Shown here: positions 55,656 to 64,000 of the stretch, piece by piece | How positions within the stretch are numbered: position 1 is the stretch's first letter | Layout of the letters: every line of letters begins with the position of its first letter | Assembly: GCA_002162075.1 (NCBI GenBank) | Contig: CP021423.1 | Coordinates: forward strand, 1,736,001-1,800,000 | Origin: Armatimonadetes bacterium Uphvl-Ar1 | GTDB taxonomy: Bacteria; Armatimonadota; Fimbriimonadia; Fimbriimonadales; Fimbriimonadaceae | Direction: 5' to 3' | Length of the DNA: 64,000 nt | The notes under the pieces: generated by a model | What the model was told of the DNA's origin: nothing | Seen by the model: only the letters and a program-made list of their open reading frames with translations | The model's database searches: none | Made by a program: the position numbers and the translations under genes

Positions 55656-56474
55656 TCAGTTCTTACTCACCGGCCAAGTCAGAGTCGCCGCCGTGTCAAT
55701 AATCTTGGTCTGGCCCGTACCGTCCGCCGCCATCCGCCAAATATCCCCATCCGCCACATAAACAATCGTGTTCGCATCGCGGAAACTTGGCTGACCCTCA
55801 ATCGCCGCCGTATTCGCCAAAATCCCCTCGTCCGTTCCGTCCGCATCAATCGTATAGATGTCGTCGTTCCGAGTGAAAACAAATGAGGCCCCATTCGGGC
55901 TCCAGCGCATATTCGTTGAATCAATCGTATTCGCCGTCACCGCAAACAGTGAGCTCCCATCCAGATTCATCGTATAAATCCGCCGAAAACTTGACGGAAC
56001 GTAATCAATCGCAATCTTTGTGCCCTGGTCGTTCACATCAATATCTTGGATACCACCCCCAAAGTTGCCATCAAACAAATCTCCCGAAACTCCCGTCCCG
56101 TCCGGATTCACGGACCGAACCTTAAAGCCCGTTGTCGAAATCCCATAAATCTTCGACCCATCACCGTTCCAGTCCCCATTCCGGAACCCCGTCAATGTCG
56201 TCAAACCCGTTCCGTTCGCATTGATCAAATACAACTGGTTGTTGGATACAAACAGAATCTGCGATTTATCTGGACTGAGCCGCATCCGCGACATCCCCGG
56301 ACCAGTCCCCGAAGTAAAGGCATTCCCCGTCGGAAAATCCTCCCGCACCAAAGTGAATCCGTTACTCGCATAGTAAATAAAATCTGATGGGCTCGAAGAA
56401 CCACCCCCTCCGCAACCCGCCACCATCAACCCCGCAAAAGCCAAACCGAAAAGTGAAACGCGTGCTGTTTTCAT
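55656..56474 (-). CDS. Lipoprotein with TolB/WD40-like beta-propeller
   Basis: A 272-residue lipoprotein: signal with lipobox FAGLMVAGC, a poly-Gly spacer (GGGGSSS), then about six blades of TolB-like repeats (RMRLSPDKSQILFVSNNQLY, LINANGTGLTTLTG, VNPDGTGVSG, YTMNLDGSSLFAV, RWSPNGASFVFTRNDDIYTI, IWRMAADGTGQTKI). Probably a periplasmic or surface binding protein; function unknown. It follows prfC on the same strand with 53 bp between. Confidence 0.8.
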   Translation of the reverse strand: MKTARVSLFGLAFAGLMVAGCGGGGSSSPSDFIYYASNGFTLVREDFPTGNAFTSGTGPGMSRMRLSPDKSQILFVSNNQLYLINANGTGLTTLTGFRNGDWNGDGSKIYGISTTGFKVRSVNPDGTGVSGDLFDGNFGGGIQDIDVNDQGTKIAIDYVPSSFRRIYTMNLDGSSLFAVTANTIDSTNMRWSPNGASFVFTRNDDIYTIDADGTDEGILANTAAIEGQPSFRDANTIVYVADGDIWRMAADGTGQTKIIDTAATLTWPVSKN

Positions 56475-56527
56475 ACCCCCAGGGTAACACACATCCCCCG
56501 CAAATGTTACAGTAATTACAAAATCAA

Positions 56528-58132
56528 CTACCCGCGCGGTGCCCGCTCCAGCAGCTTCGCCGCTTTCAGCTTCCCTTGCAAGTTCCCCACTTCATACTCC
56601 GACCCAAACAGGAACGCTGTCCGCCCCTCACTATCCAAAACCCGCTTGCAACCCGTCGGCAAATAAACCCCCGTTAATTCACCCAAATCCCCCTCAAACC
56701 ACCGAATCAACCGCTGACTCATCACGCCAAAATCCGTCTTCACCCCATATTCAGCCTCCAGGCGGAACTTCACAACCTCAAACTGGAGCATCCCAATCGC
56801 CCCCAAGATGTACTGCTTCGTATCAGATCTCGGATCAGAGTAAAGCTCCACGAGCCCCTCAGCCGCGAGCTGCAAAACCCCCTTGTCATAATGCTTAAAC
56901 CGCGACGAATCGTAGTTCGTCAAACTCGCAAAAATCTCCGGCGTAAAGGCCGGAACCTCCGCATATTCCACCTTATTCCCCGTCGTCAAAGTATCCCCGA
57001 GGAGCAAAAATCCCGGGTTCGGAATCCCAATAATATCCCCCGGAAACGCCTCCTCAATAATCTCCCGGTCACTCCCAAAAACCCTCTGCGGGCGCGACAA
57101 CTTCAGCTTCTTCCCACTCTGAACGTGGGTCACTTCCATGTCTTTCTCAAAGACCCCACTCACAATCCGAATAAACGCAATCCTGTCCCGGTGTTCTGGG
57201 TTCATATTCGCCTGAATCTTGAACACAAACGCCGAAAACTCGTCTTCCGTCTTGGTTACTCCCCCCGCCACATTCTCCCGCCCATGCGGAGCCGGCGCAA
57301 TCCCCACAAATGAATTCAAAAACGCCTCAACCCCAAAATTCGTGAGCGCCGAACCAAAGTACATCGGCGACTGCTTCCCTTGTTTCACCAGTTCAAAGTC
57401 AAGCTGATCATGCGCCACATCCAGCAATTCAATATCATCCATCAACTGCGCGTAGTTCTTCTCCCCCAAAACCTCTCGCGCACGCGGATCATCAATGTGA
57501 ATCGAATCCGTCTCCACCTTCTTCGCCCCCCGCGCTCCCCGCTGATAAAGCGAAACCGTCTTGCTCGCCCGGTCATAAACCCCCCGGAAATCGATCCCCT
57601 CTCCAATCGGCCAATTCATCGGCACACACGTCATCCCCAGCGCCTCGTCAATGTCTTCCATGATCGTCAGCGGCCCCAGACCATCGTGGTCAAGCTTATT
57701 GACGAATGTGAAAATTGGTATCCCCCGATCCGAACAGACCGTGAACAACTTCCGTGTCTGCGCCTCCACACCTTTTGCATAGTCAACAATCATCACCGCA
57801 CTATCCGCCGCTGTGAGCGTACGATATGTATCCGCACTAAAATCATTATGCCCCGGCGTATCAAGCAGGTTCAACATGTACTCCCGATACGGGAACTGCA
57901 ACACCGTCGAAGTAACAGAAATCCCCCGCTGCTTTTCCAGTTCCATCCAGTCCGAAGTCGCCTTTTTGCCGCTCGACTTCGCCTTCACTGAACCAGCACT
58001 CTGGATCGCCCCGCTATAAAGCAACAGTTTTTCTGTCAAGGTCGTCTTCCCTGCGTCCGGGTGCGAAATAATCGCAAACGTCCGCCGCTTTTCGACCTCA
58101 ATCCCAAAACTCCGCTCCATTGTTGAACTCAT
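56528..58132 (-). CDS. prfC: Peptide chain release factor 3
   Basis: RF3 is the GTPase that recycles RF1/RF2 from terminated ribosomes. The 534-residue protein has G1 SHPDAGKTTLTEKLLLYSGA, switch I ATSDWMELEKQRGISVTSTV, G3 LLDTPGHNDFSADTYRTLTA and G4 FVNKLDHDG. Domain II follows (ANMNPEHRDRIAFIRIVSG) and then the RF3-specific C-terminus with YGVKTDFGVMSQRLIRW. I chose the start at 58132 (MSSTMERSFGIEVEKR) because the frame further upstream has no family match. GGTGAGG lies nine bases before it. Confidence 0.95.
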   Translation of the reverse strand: MSSTMERSFGIEVEKRRTFAIISHPDAGKTTLTEKLLLYSGAIQSAGSVKAKSSGKKATSDWMELEKQRGISVTSTVLQFPYREYMLNLLDTPGHNDFSADTYRTLTAADSAVMIVDYAKGVEAQTRKLFTVCSDRGIPIFTFVNKLDHDGLGPLTIMEDIDEALGMTCVPMNWPIGEGIDFRGVYDRASKTVSLYQRGARGAKKVETDSIHIDDPRAREVLGEKNYAQLMDDIELLDVAHDQLDFELVKQGKQSPMYFGSALTNFGVEAFLNSFVGIAPAPHGRENVAGGVTKTEDEFSAFVFKIQANMNPEHRDRIAFIRIVSGVFEKDMEVTHVQSGKKLKLSRPQRVFGSDREIIEEAFPGDIIGIPNPGFLLLGDTLTTGNKVEYAEVPAFTPEIFASLTNYDSSRFKHYDKGVLQLAAEGLVELYSDPRSDTKQYILGAIGMLQFEVVKFRLEAEYGVKTDFGVMSQRLIRWFEGDLGELTGVYLPTGCKRVLDSEGRTAFLFGSEYEVGNLQGKLKAAKLLERAPRG

Positions 58133-58198
58133 CTGAACCTCACCGATTATGCGGTAATTTTCCTTCTTCCCCGGGGTCCAACTCGCCAAACCTTCGCC

Positions 58199-58204
58199 TA
58201 TAAT
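58199..58204 (+). promoter_or_regulatory. TATAAT box six bases before the selenoprotein-candidate gene
   Basis: A perfect TATAAT with six bases to the ATG at 58211, the clearest case of the leaderless arrangement in this window. Confidence 0.5.
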
Positions 58205-58210
58205 AAACCT

Positions 58211-59401
58211 ATGCTGATCGCCCTTACTGCCGTCCTTCTCACGCAAATCAGCCCCGGCCCAAGCCACATCCCCACCGCACAAAACTACCGCGATTACCTC
58301 GCCTTCGTTCAGCCCAACGCTGCCGAAACCAAATACAAAGACATTGCTTGGCGCAACACATTCTGGCCCGCTGTCCAAGAAGCCAAAAAACTCGGTCGCC
58401 CTATCCTGTTCTGGACAATGAACGGGCACCCCCTCGGCTGTACGTGAAACAATGGCGTCCGCGGACGTCAGTTGGTCTGGTCAGACCCGGAAATCATCAA
58501 ACTCAGCACTCAATTCGTCACCGTCGCCGACGAAGTCTATATGCTCTACCCCGAGGATCAGTGGAACCTCGACCGAGTCAAGAACGACCCCGCTCACCTC
58601 TTTTTCAAGAAATTCGGCGAGAGCGTTCCCAAAGATAACTGGAACCATCCCGGCACTAAACAAGGCGTCTACATGATGGGCCCGAACGGCGAATACCTTG
58701 AAGCCAAATTTGCCGCTGCCGCCAACCCAGCCGATATCCTCGCCCGGATGAAACGCGCCCTCAACCGTTGGGAAACCATCAAAGCTGAAAAAGGCTACCA
58801 AGACCTCCCCATCCCCGCCGTCAAACCGACTCACCCACCAGAAATCACCGGCCAACTGATCTTCCGCGTCAATTCTCGCGACCTTCCACGTGGCAACGGC
58901 GACCAATCCGGTCTGCGAATCACCCCCGCCGAGCAACGCCAATCCCAAGGCTGGCCGGATTTCACCAAGTGGGCTTGGAACGAATCATGGGTTGGCCTGC
59001 CAACTACCCAGAGTTTCGTCCCCAAATCTAACCAATCTGAGGAAGTGAACCAACGCGATCTCCGGGCCATCGCCCGTATTGCCCTCCTCGACAACGTCCG
59101 TGGTCAAAACCCTGAATGGCGCGAGCAAGATATCAAGTCAATCACCCTCACAATGCGCCGAATCACAACCAAAAACGGCCTCCAAACTATCCAATACACT
59201 GGAAAAGCAACGATCTCCGACGGCAACAAATCCTATTCGCCAACTTGTTATGGCGAAGGAATTTTCAATCCAGAAACCCAGCGTTTCAATTCCCTGGATC
59301 TCGTCTGGATCGGCCCCCGATCCGGTGCTGCCCAGTTCAACCAACGAGAAGAAGACCAAGGCCCCGCCCCCATGGGCATCACCCTGAGCCTATTTCAATA
59401 G
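58211..59401 (+). CDS. Probable selenoprotein: exported thioredoxin-fold protein with Cys-Thr-Sec (in-frame UGA)
   Basis: One frame runs 58211-59401 with a single UGA at codon 79. Before it: a signal-like MLIALTAVLLTQ, the YKDIAWRNTFWPAVQEAKKL helix, and GRPILFWTMNGHPLGCT; then UGA; then NNGVRGRQLVWSDPEIIKLS and the FVTVADEVYML strand. This is a thioredoxin-like beta-alpha-beta with C77-T-U79 at the redox-motif position, and DPEIIKL continuing as in thioredoxin_7 proteins. Unlike the other broken genes here, the frame itself is not shifted. A hairpin with a G-led loop follows the UGA at bacterial SECIS distance. With Sec read the protein has 396 residues; the 200-residue C-terminal domain is unrecognised. 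A nonsense mutation is the alternative. Confidence 0.7.
58474..58487 (+). promoter_or_regulatory. SECIS-like hairpin
   Basis: GGTCT, loop GGTC, AGACC starts 26 nt after the UGA at 58445-58447, putting the loop 31 nt from it; bacterial SECIS loops lie about 16-37 nt away and begin with G. The loop GGTC recalls the E. coli fdhF loop. A second palindrome (CGTCCGCGGACG) lies between the UGA and this hairpin. Confidence 0.5.
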
Positions 59402-59404
59402 GAT

Positions 59405-59442
59405 TGCCCCCTGTCCGTTTCAATGGATAGGGGGTGAGGTCA
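59405..59442. repeat. Dispersed palindromic repeat, copy H
   Basis: GCCCCCTGTCCGTTTCAATG continues GATAGGGGGTGAGGTCAT. Same GTTTCAATGG centre as copies A and F, with matched changes in both arms (CTGTCC/GGATAG). It starts four bases after the selenoprotein-candidate stop and could terminate it. Confidence 0.75.
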
Positions 59443-59523
59443 TTAGCATCCCGGGCACATACCCCTGTTCATTCCCTCAATTCCTTAACCAAAATGCCCT
59501 TTTCAATCCCCGCACAACTGACG

Positions 59524-59529
59524 TAAACT
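59524..59529 (+). promoter_or_regulatory. TAAACT box six bases before the next gene
   Basis: TANNNT with six bases to the ATG at 59536, as at 58199 and 51362. Confidence 0.4.
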
Positions 59530-59535
59530 AAGTCT

Positions 59536-62402
59536 ATGATCACTGCAACTGTCCTGCTCGCCAGCCTCATAACCGCGCAGAACAACCCGCGGGTTCAAGC
59601 CGATTCGTTTTCTCTCGAAATTCCTCAAAAGTACCGTCACCAGGTCAAAACGACAAGCATTTTCCTAACGCAGTCAGCGGGAATGAACTCAACCCGAATT
59701 GGGTTCACATTTGAAGGGAAGGTCGCCGATCCTCAAGCCCTCCACGAGCGACTCTGGACAAAAAATGCTTCAGGATGGAGTCCCACAAATGTCACCCCCG
59801 ACACGAAGCTCGAAATTGGATCCGCCGTGCTTCTCCATCGATCCGGAACCCTCACCCTCCGAGATACAAAACGATTCGACAGCACCCTTGTATTAACAAC
59901 CCCAGATGGGAGCATCAGCGCATCCGTAACTGCAACCGACTCTCAAAGAGGCATTGAAGGTCTCGCCGACACAATCCAAATGCTGAGAACTGTTCAAACC
60001 GCCAGCGGAGCCATTGCCACGGGCAAACCAGCAGAAACCACGTCGGGAACAAACTCAAGCTCAAATACCGGCACCAATACCGGGACAAATTCAGGGTCAA
60101 CTTCGACATCAACCACCACTACTACGCCCCCCACAACGAAGCCCACCGAAACAAAGCCTCCGGTGACAACACCTCCTCCCACTTCGGCGAAGGACGTTTT
60201 TCCACTCATCAATCCCGATGAAGTCGCTCGAAATGCTCGCCTCATCCGGATTGCTGAAGCTCTTTATCCGCCAGACCCAACTTCTCTCACCGAAAATCAA
60301 GCCTCTGCACTCCTGCAAGAAGCCGTGGAACTGTGCGGCTTCACGCTCCGAAATCCAAACTGGCAAATTGTCAAAAACCCTCCAAAAGACCAAGCCATCG
60401 GCTTGGCTGTCGAAACCTCGGACATTCCCCGTGTTGCCACCCTGTTCACGCAAGGAGCAACTGTTAACTATGCAGATTGGACTGCCGCTCTCGATCAATC
60501 CTGGAGCAAAGTGGTACCAAATTTCAAATCTGCTGAATACATGACCGATTTCATGTATTCAGGAAGAATTCACCCATCCGCCGGATACCGTTCACTCCGG
60601 CACTTCATCAAACAACTCTCCGTTCACTCGATGAACGGAGTACTCATTTCCGACGATAACGCAAAACTTGACGCCATTCAACTCTTCCTCCTGACCAGAT
60701 TGGTCACCGAAGTTGTCCTCCATCCGCTACGCACCGAAGTAGAAAAAGCAAAAACGCTTGAACAACCCCAAACGCATCCTCAACTTCTCGCTTCGAATGC
60801 CTCTTTCACAATTACGCAAGCGGGTGCATTTTCAGGATGGACTGAAGACTTTGCCTCCTACGCCTCTGGTCAATACTTCAACAAAGTTCGAGATATGGTC
60901 ATTGAAGCCCTTGATCCACTCAATGGCTCAGACAAAATCGACAAACTAGGAAACTTTGCTGATGCCGCCGGAGCCATCGGATCCATCATAAAGTTCATTT
61001 GCTCCTATGCCTACCTCACAGGCGAACTCAAAGTCCTCCCCCAGGAAATCCTCTCACCCGCCGCATTGAAGGAGACGGTGGTGAAGAACGAACCATGCAA
61101 GCCAAGTTCATGATCGATGGTTCAAAAATCCAAGACTTCCTCAAGGAGAATCGCCTCATTCTGAACTCTATCACCGGCGGAACCCTCGATTTTGATTCAC
61201 CCAAGACCAGCCCAATAACCGGACGACATCAATGGGAAATCGAACAAGACCGATTCAGCTCTGACAACTTAGCCGTAACCGCAGTGCGTGGCACCGGTGA
61301 TTTCAGCAAGCTTCAAACCGACGAAAACGGAATCACTAAGCTTACTGTCGAAGGGGCACGCCGCCGAAAGCCGCTCGACCGACGTCTTCTCATTCCCTAT
61401 ATTCGGAGAGTCCGCGTCATCGTAACACCGCAAATCAAAGAAACCGAAATGCGACAAGATATCCTCGACGCGTTCACGACATCGTCAGGAATCCGGGGAC
61501 TCACCCCCGGCAAAGTCAGTGCTGGACAAGGCGGCCCGAATGCACTCATCTCCGCCATGAATGCGACATTCGAAACCCTCTACCGCATGAATTGGGCCGG
61601 TGGGCGCTATGTCATCCTTGAAGTAAAAGACTTTATTGAAGCGAACGCCATCGCTTCAGTAAAACTCAATTTCAACTATGATCGCTCATATCACGAATTG
61701 CAGTTCAACTACCAAGCATCGGGCAATGGCAAACTTGAGTCGGATGCAATGCTGATGGGAATCTCTGACTTTGAAGGCACAGGCGGATATCCACCCGGAT
61801 TCACTGAAGAAATGCTGAACGATTTACCCCCGGACATGCGCGCACAATTGCAAGCCGAGATAGACAAATGGCGAAAGGAACAGGCCAATCCCGATAAAGC
61901 CAGCCTCATCGCGACCTATCTCGGTGGAGGCGAACTCCAAACGTCAATTCTTCATTCGCAAGAAGTCAATGGCTTTGAAAGCGATGGGAAACACGATCCC
62001 GGCGGAAACTTCTCCGCAAATGATGAAACGAGCCTCAACCCAACAAAACCTGTCAATCTAAATACTGACAATACCGCGCTGATCATATCGCTATTCAAAA
62101 AGAAAAATGAAGCAAGTGTTTCGTTTGATTTTGGTGAAATGGCGAACTACAAATCCCAGCGGACGGGACGAAAAGGGTTTCCCCCAGTCGCTGAGTTAAA
62201 GGGTATCAATTGGCGCACTGGCCTCGAAATTGAAGGGGAAAGTACTCCTTTCAAAACCAGCCTCACATCCAAAAAAACAACCCACGGAACCACTCTCTAT
62301 GAGGGTTTTGTCAGTCGCCATCTAACATTCAATAAAGAGAGAATCGGACGCGTCAACTTCGATTGGAAACTCGAAATCAAAGATCCGACTCCGCCAAAAT
62401 AA
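59536..62402 (+). CDS. Large secreted protein of unknown function with Thr/Ser/Pro linker (one-base frameshift)
   Basis: I do not recognise this 955-residue protein. A signal peptide (ITATVLLASLITAQ) leads to an N-terminal domain of about 140 residues resembling a PsbP-like or DUF1795 lipoprotein module (FSLEIPQKYRHQV). Next comes a long Thr/Ser/Pro-rich linker (residues 165-215), then a helical region and, after the frameshift near 61085-61105, a beta-rich C-terminal half with ILEVKDFIEANAIASVKLNF and repeated GGG turns. The two frames join naturally around KVLPQEILSPAALKE. Probably an extracellular multidomain protein. The phosphoesterase gene follows 45 bp later. Confidence 0.7.
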
Positions 62403-62446
62403 CACCCAACACCTCCTTAACAATCAGCCAAGGTAAAACCAGCTCC

Positions 62447-63976
62447 ATGCTCAGACGCGACTTCCTCGCCGGAACCGCCGCCCTTGTCAGCGGCCTCACA
62501 TTCGGAAAAGTCAACCTCAACTTCCCCACCCAAACCCAAACCGCAAAGGGCCGAGTCACCAACGCAAAAACCGGACAGCCCCTCCCCAACGTCCGCATCA
62601 GTAACGGCATAACTGTCACCAAAACCAACCGCAACGGCGAATATCAACTCCCCGTCACCGATGACACGATTATCCATGTCGTCAAGCCCCGGGGGTTCAA
62701 AACCCCCGTCACCGCAAACCAAATCCCCCAATTCTTTTACATCCATAAGCCCAACGGTTCTCCTGCCACAAAGTACGAAGGCGTCAAGCCCACCGGCCCT
62801 CTTCCAAGCTCGATTGACTTCGCCCTCACCCCAGAATCCGAACCCGACAAGTTCCGCATCGTGATGTTCGGCGATCCCCAACCCCGCAACCAAACCGAAA
62901 TCGACTACATGTCTCACGACGTTATCGAACAAGTCATCCGCGACGCCGCCGACCAAGACTGCAAATTCGGCATCAGCCTCGGTGACATCATGTTCGACAA
63001 CCTTGAGTTCTATGAGCCGCTCAATCAATCCATCGCCAATATAGGCCTCCCTTGGTACAACGTCCTCGGCAACCACGACCTAAACTTCGATGCCCCCGAT
63101 GACGATTTGAGTTCCGAAACCTGGCAACGCATTTATGGCCCCCGTTACTACAGTTTCGACTTCGGCCCCGTCCACTTTGTGATCCTTGACGACATCAAAT
63201 ACAACGGACGCGAAAAAGGAGGCTACACCGGCGAACTCGGATACCAGCAACTCACCTGGCTCCGCAACGACCTCAAACACGTACCTGGCGACCAACTGGT
63301 TGTCGTATGCATGCACATTCCTCTCGGCGGAATTTCCGACCAAAAAGAGTTCCTCGAAGTGATCAAAGACCACAAGCACACGTTCTCACTTTCCGCCCAC
63401 ACCCACCTCCAACGTCACGATTGGTTTGGCCCCCAAAATCATCACCACCTGAACCATGCAACCGTTTGTGGATGCTGGTGGGGCGGTGCTCCTGATGAAC
63501 GCGGAATCCCCCACGCCACCATGTCCGACGGTGGCCCCAACGGATATAGCATCATCGAATTCAACCGCAACGATTACAAAGTCACCTTCCGCCCCGCTTC
63601 TCGACCGATGGACGAGCAAATGGCCATCTACCTCCCCGAAGTCATTGAATCCGCAAAGTCCGCCGAAGCTGAACTGGTCATCAACGTCTTCGCTGGTTCA
63701 ACCAAATCAACGGTCGAAGCGAGAATCAACAATGCAGAGTGGCGGGCCATCCCCAATGTTCCCGGCCTTGACCCCTACATCCAGCGGATCAAAGAACTGG
63801 AAGCCTCGGAAAAGCCCCCCCTCGGACGCAAAGTCGCTGGCCCCAATCCCACACCACATATCTGGAAAACCACCCTCCCCGCAAATCTCCCCGTCGGAAC
63901 TCATCGACTCGAAGTCCGGACGACGGACATGTTCGGCCAAACTTACCGCGACTACCGCACTTTCCGCGTGAGTTAA
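62447..63976 (+). CDS. Tat-exported calcineurin-like metallophosphoesterase
   Basis: A 509-residue secreted phosphoesterase with N- and C-terminal accessory domains. A twin-arginine signal (MLRRDFLAGTAALVSG) precedes a carboxypeptidase-regulatory-like domain (GRVTNAKTGQPLPNVRISNG). The metal-binding order is intact: IVMFGDPQPRN, ISLGDIMFDNLE, NVLGNHDLNF, VVVCMHIPLGG and SLSAHTHLQRH. The C-terminal 100 residues form the MetallophosC domain. AAGG lies 14 bases before ATG at 62447, and the twin-arginine motif follows directly, which decides the start. A phosphatase role matches the alkaline phosphatase elsewhere in the window. Confidence 0.92.
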   Translation: MLRRDFLAGTAALVSGLTFGKVNLNFPTQTQTAKGRVTNAKTGQPLPNVRISNGITVTKTNRNGEYQLPVTDDTIIHVVKPRGFKTPVTANQIPQFFYIHKPNGSPATKYEGVKPTGPLPSSIDFALTPESEPDKFRIVMFGDPQPRNQTEIDYMSHDVIEQVIRDAADQDCKFGISLGDIMFDNLEFYEPLNQSIANIGLPWYNVLGNHDLNFDAPDDDLSSETWQRIYGPRYYSFDFGPVHFVILDDIKYNGREKGGYTGELGYQQLTWLRNDLKHVPGDQLVVVCMHIPLGGISDQKEFLEVIKDHKHTFSLSAHTHLQRHDWFGPQNHHHLNHATVCGCWWGGAPDERGIPHATMSDGGPNGYSIIEFNRNDYKVTFRPASRPMDEQMAIYLPEVIESAKSAEAELVINVFAGSTKSTVEARINNAEWRAIPNVPGLDPYIQRIKELEASEKPPLGRKVAGPNPTPHIWKTTLPANLPVGTHRLEVRTTDMFGQTYRDYRTFRVS

Positions 63977-64000
63977 GTAGCCAGCTCAGACTCAACTCTA

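Noticed and set aside
58445-58447. The UGA at 58445 as a simple frameshift like the others
   Set aside because: The thioredoxin-like and C-terminal parts are in the same frame on both sides of the UGA, so no base needs to be added or removed. A nonsense change remains possible and is noted in the finding.

Overview
This window is chromosomal DNA of a moderately GC-rich bacterium. Most genes strongly prefer C-ending codons. Twin-arginine, lipoprotein and PEP-CTERM proteins, a SARP/NB-ARC regulator, DUF4127, DUF4173 and SufCD together suggest the Armatimonadota (Fimbriimonas-like) neighbourhood, but there is no rRNA or other firm marker, so that placement is an inference. There is no CRISPR array, prophage or transposase.

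Layout. 1-4.3 kb: a DivIC/FtsL-like protein, ComM-type Mg-chelatase ATPase, an exported unknown, ThuA. 4.3-12.4 kb: Tat-exported alkaline phosphatase, DUF4127, an esterase, and the glucan enzymes GlgP and GH65. 12.6-20.1 kb: ThpR, DUF4173, a flavin reductase, Dps, RuvAB, SufD-SufC. 20.2-23.2 kb: a decayed Rhs locus with three pieces of Rhs core and orphan tip or immunity-like genes. 23.3-32.6 kb: NTF2-like secreted protein, SARP-like regulator, PEP-CTERM protein, Ig-like lipoprotein, class A beta-lactamase homologue, DUF1801/VOC/AraC. 32.6-35.4 kb: DinB protein, SLC13 transporter framed by a duplicated tRNA flank, tRNA-Lys. 35.4-45.4 kb: GNAT, bacterial translin, haem-related proteins, tricorn-like protease, GDPD, esterase, metallopeptidase, and a cluster of tiny Trp-rich membrane proteins. 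45.4-52 kb: DUF2071, epimerase, DUF1990, two paralogous membrane proteins around a D-aminoacylase-type amidohydrolase, an antibiotic-kinase homologue carrying an in-frame palindromic repeat, RidA, DUF5665. 52-64 kb: ABC exporter, DUF2971, a nucleotidyltransferase between two paralogous small proteins, a beta-propeller lipoprotein, PrfC, a probable selenoprotein, a large secreted unknown and a Tat-exported phosphoesterase.

Three window-wide patterns matter. (1) Thirteen otherwise intact genes are each exactly one base short of a whole number of codons, often at C/G runs. This looks like systematic sequence error, so I give the joined gene extents. (2) Many starts are preceded by TANNNT at 5-10 nt, the arrangement expected for leaderless transcripts. 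(3) A palindromic repeat family (CCCTCTCC-type stem plus a G-rich tail) occupies many intergenic gaps and once lies inside a coding sequence.

The most exciting candidate is 58211-59401. It is a thioredoxin-fold gene whose redox motif reads Cys-Thr-UGA in an otherwise open frame, with a SECIS-like hairpin 31 nt after the UGA, so it is probably a selenoprotein. The 44.8-45.4 kb cluster of coupled Trp-rich membrane microproteins and the duplicated small-protein/nucleotidyltransferase cassette at 54.8-55.6 kb are the other poorly explained systems.
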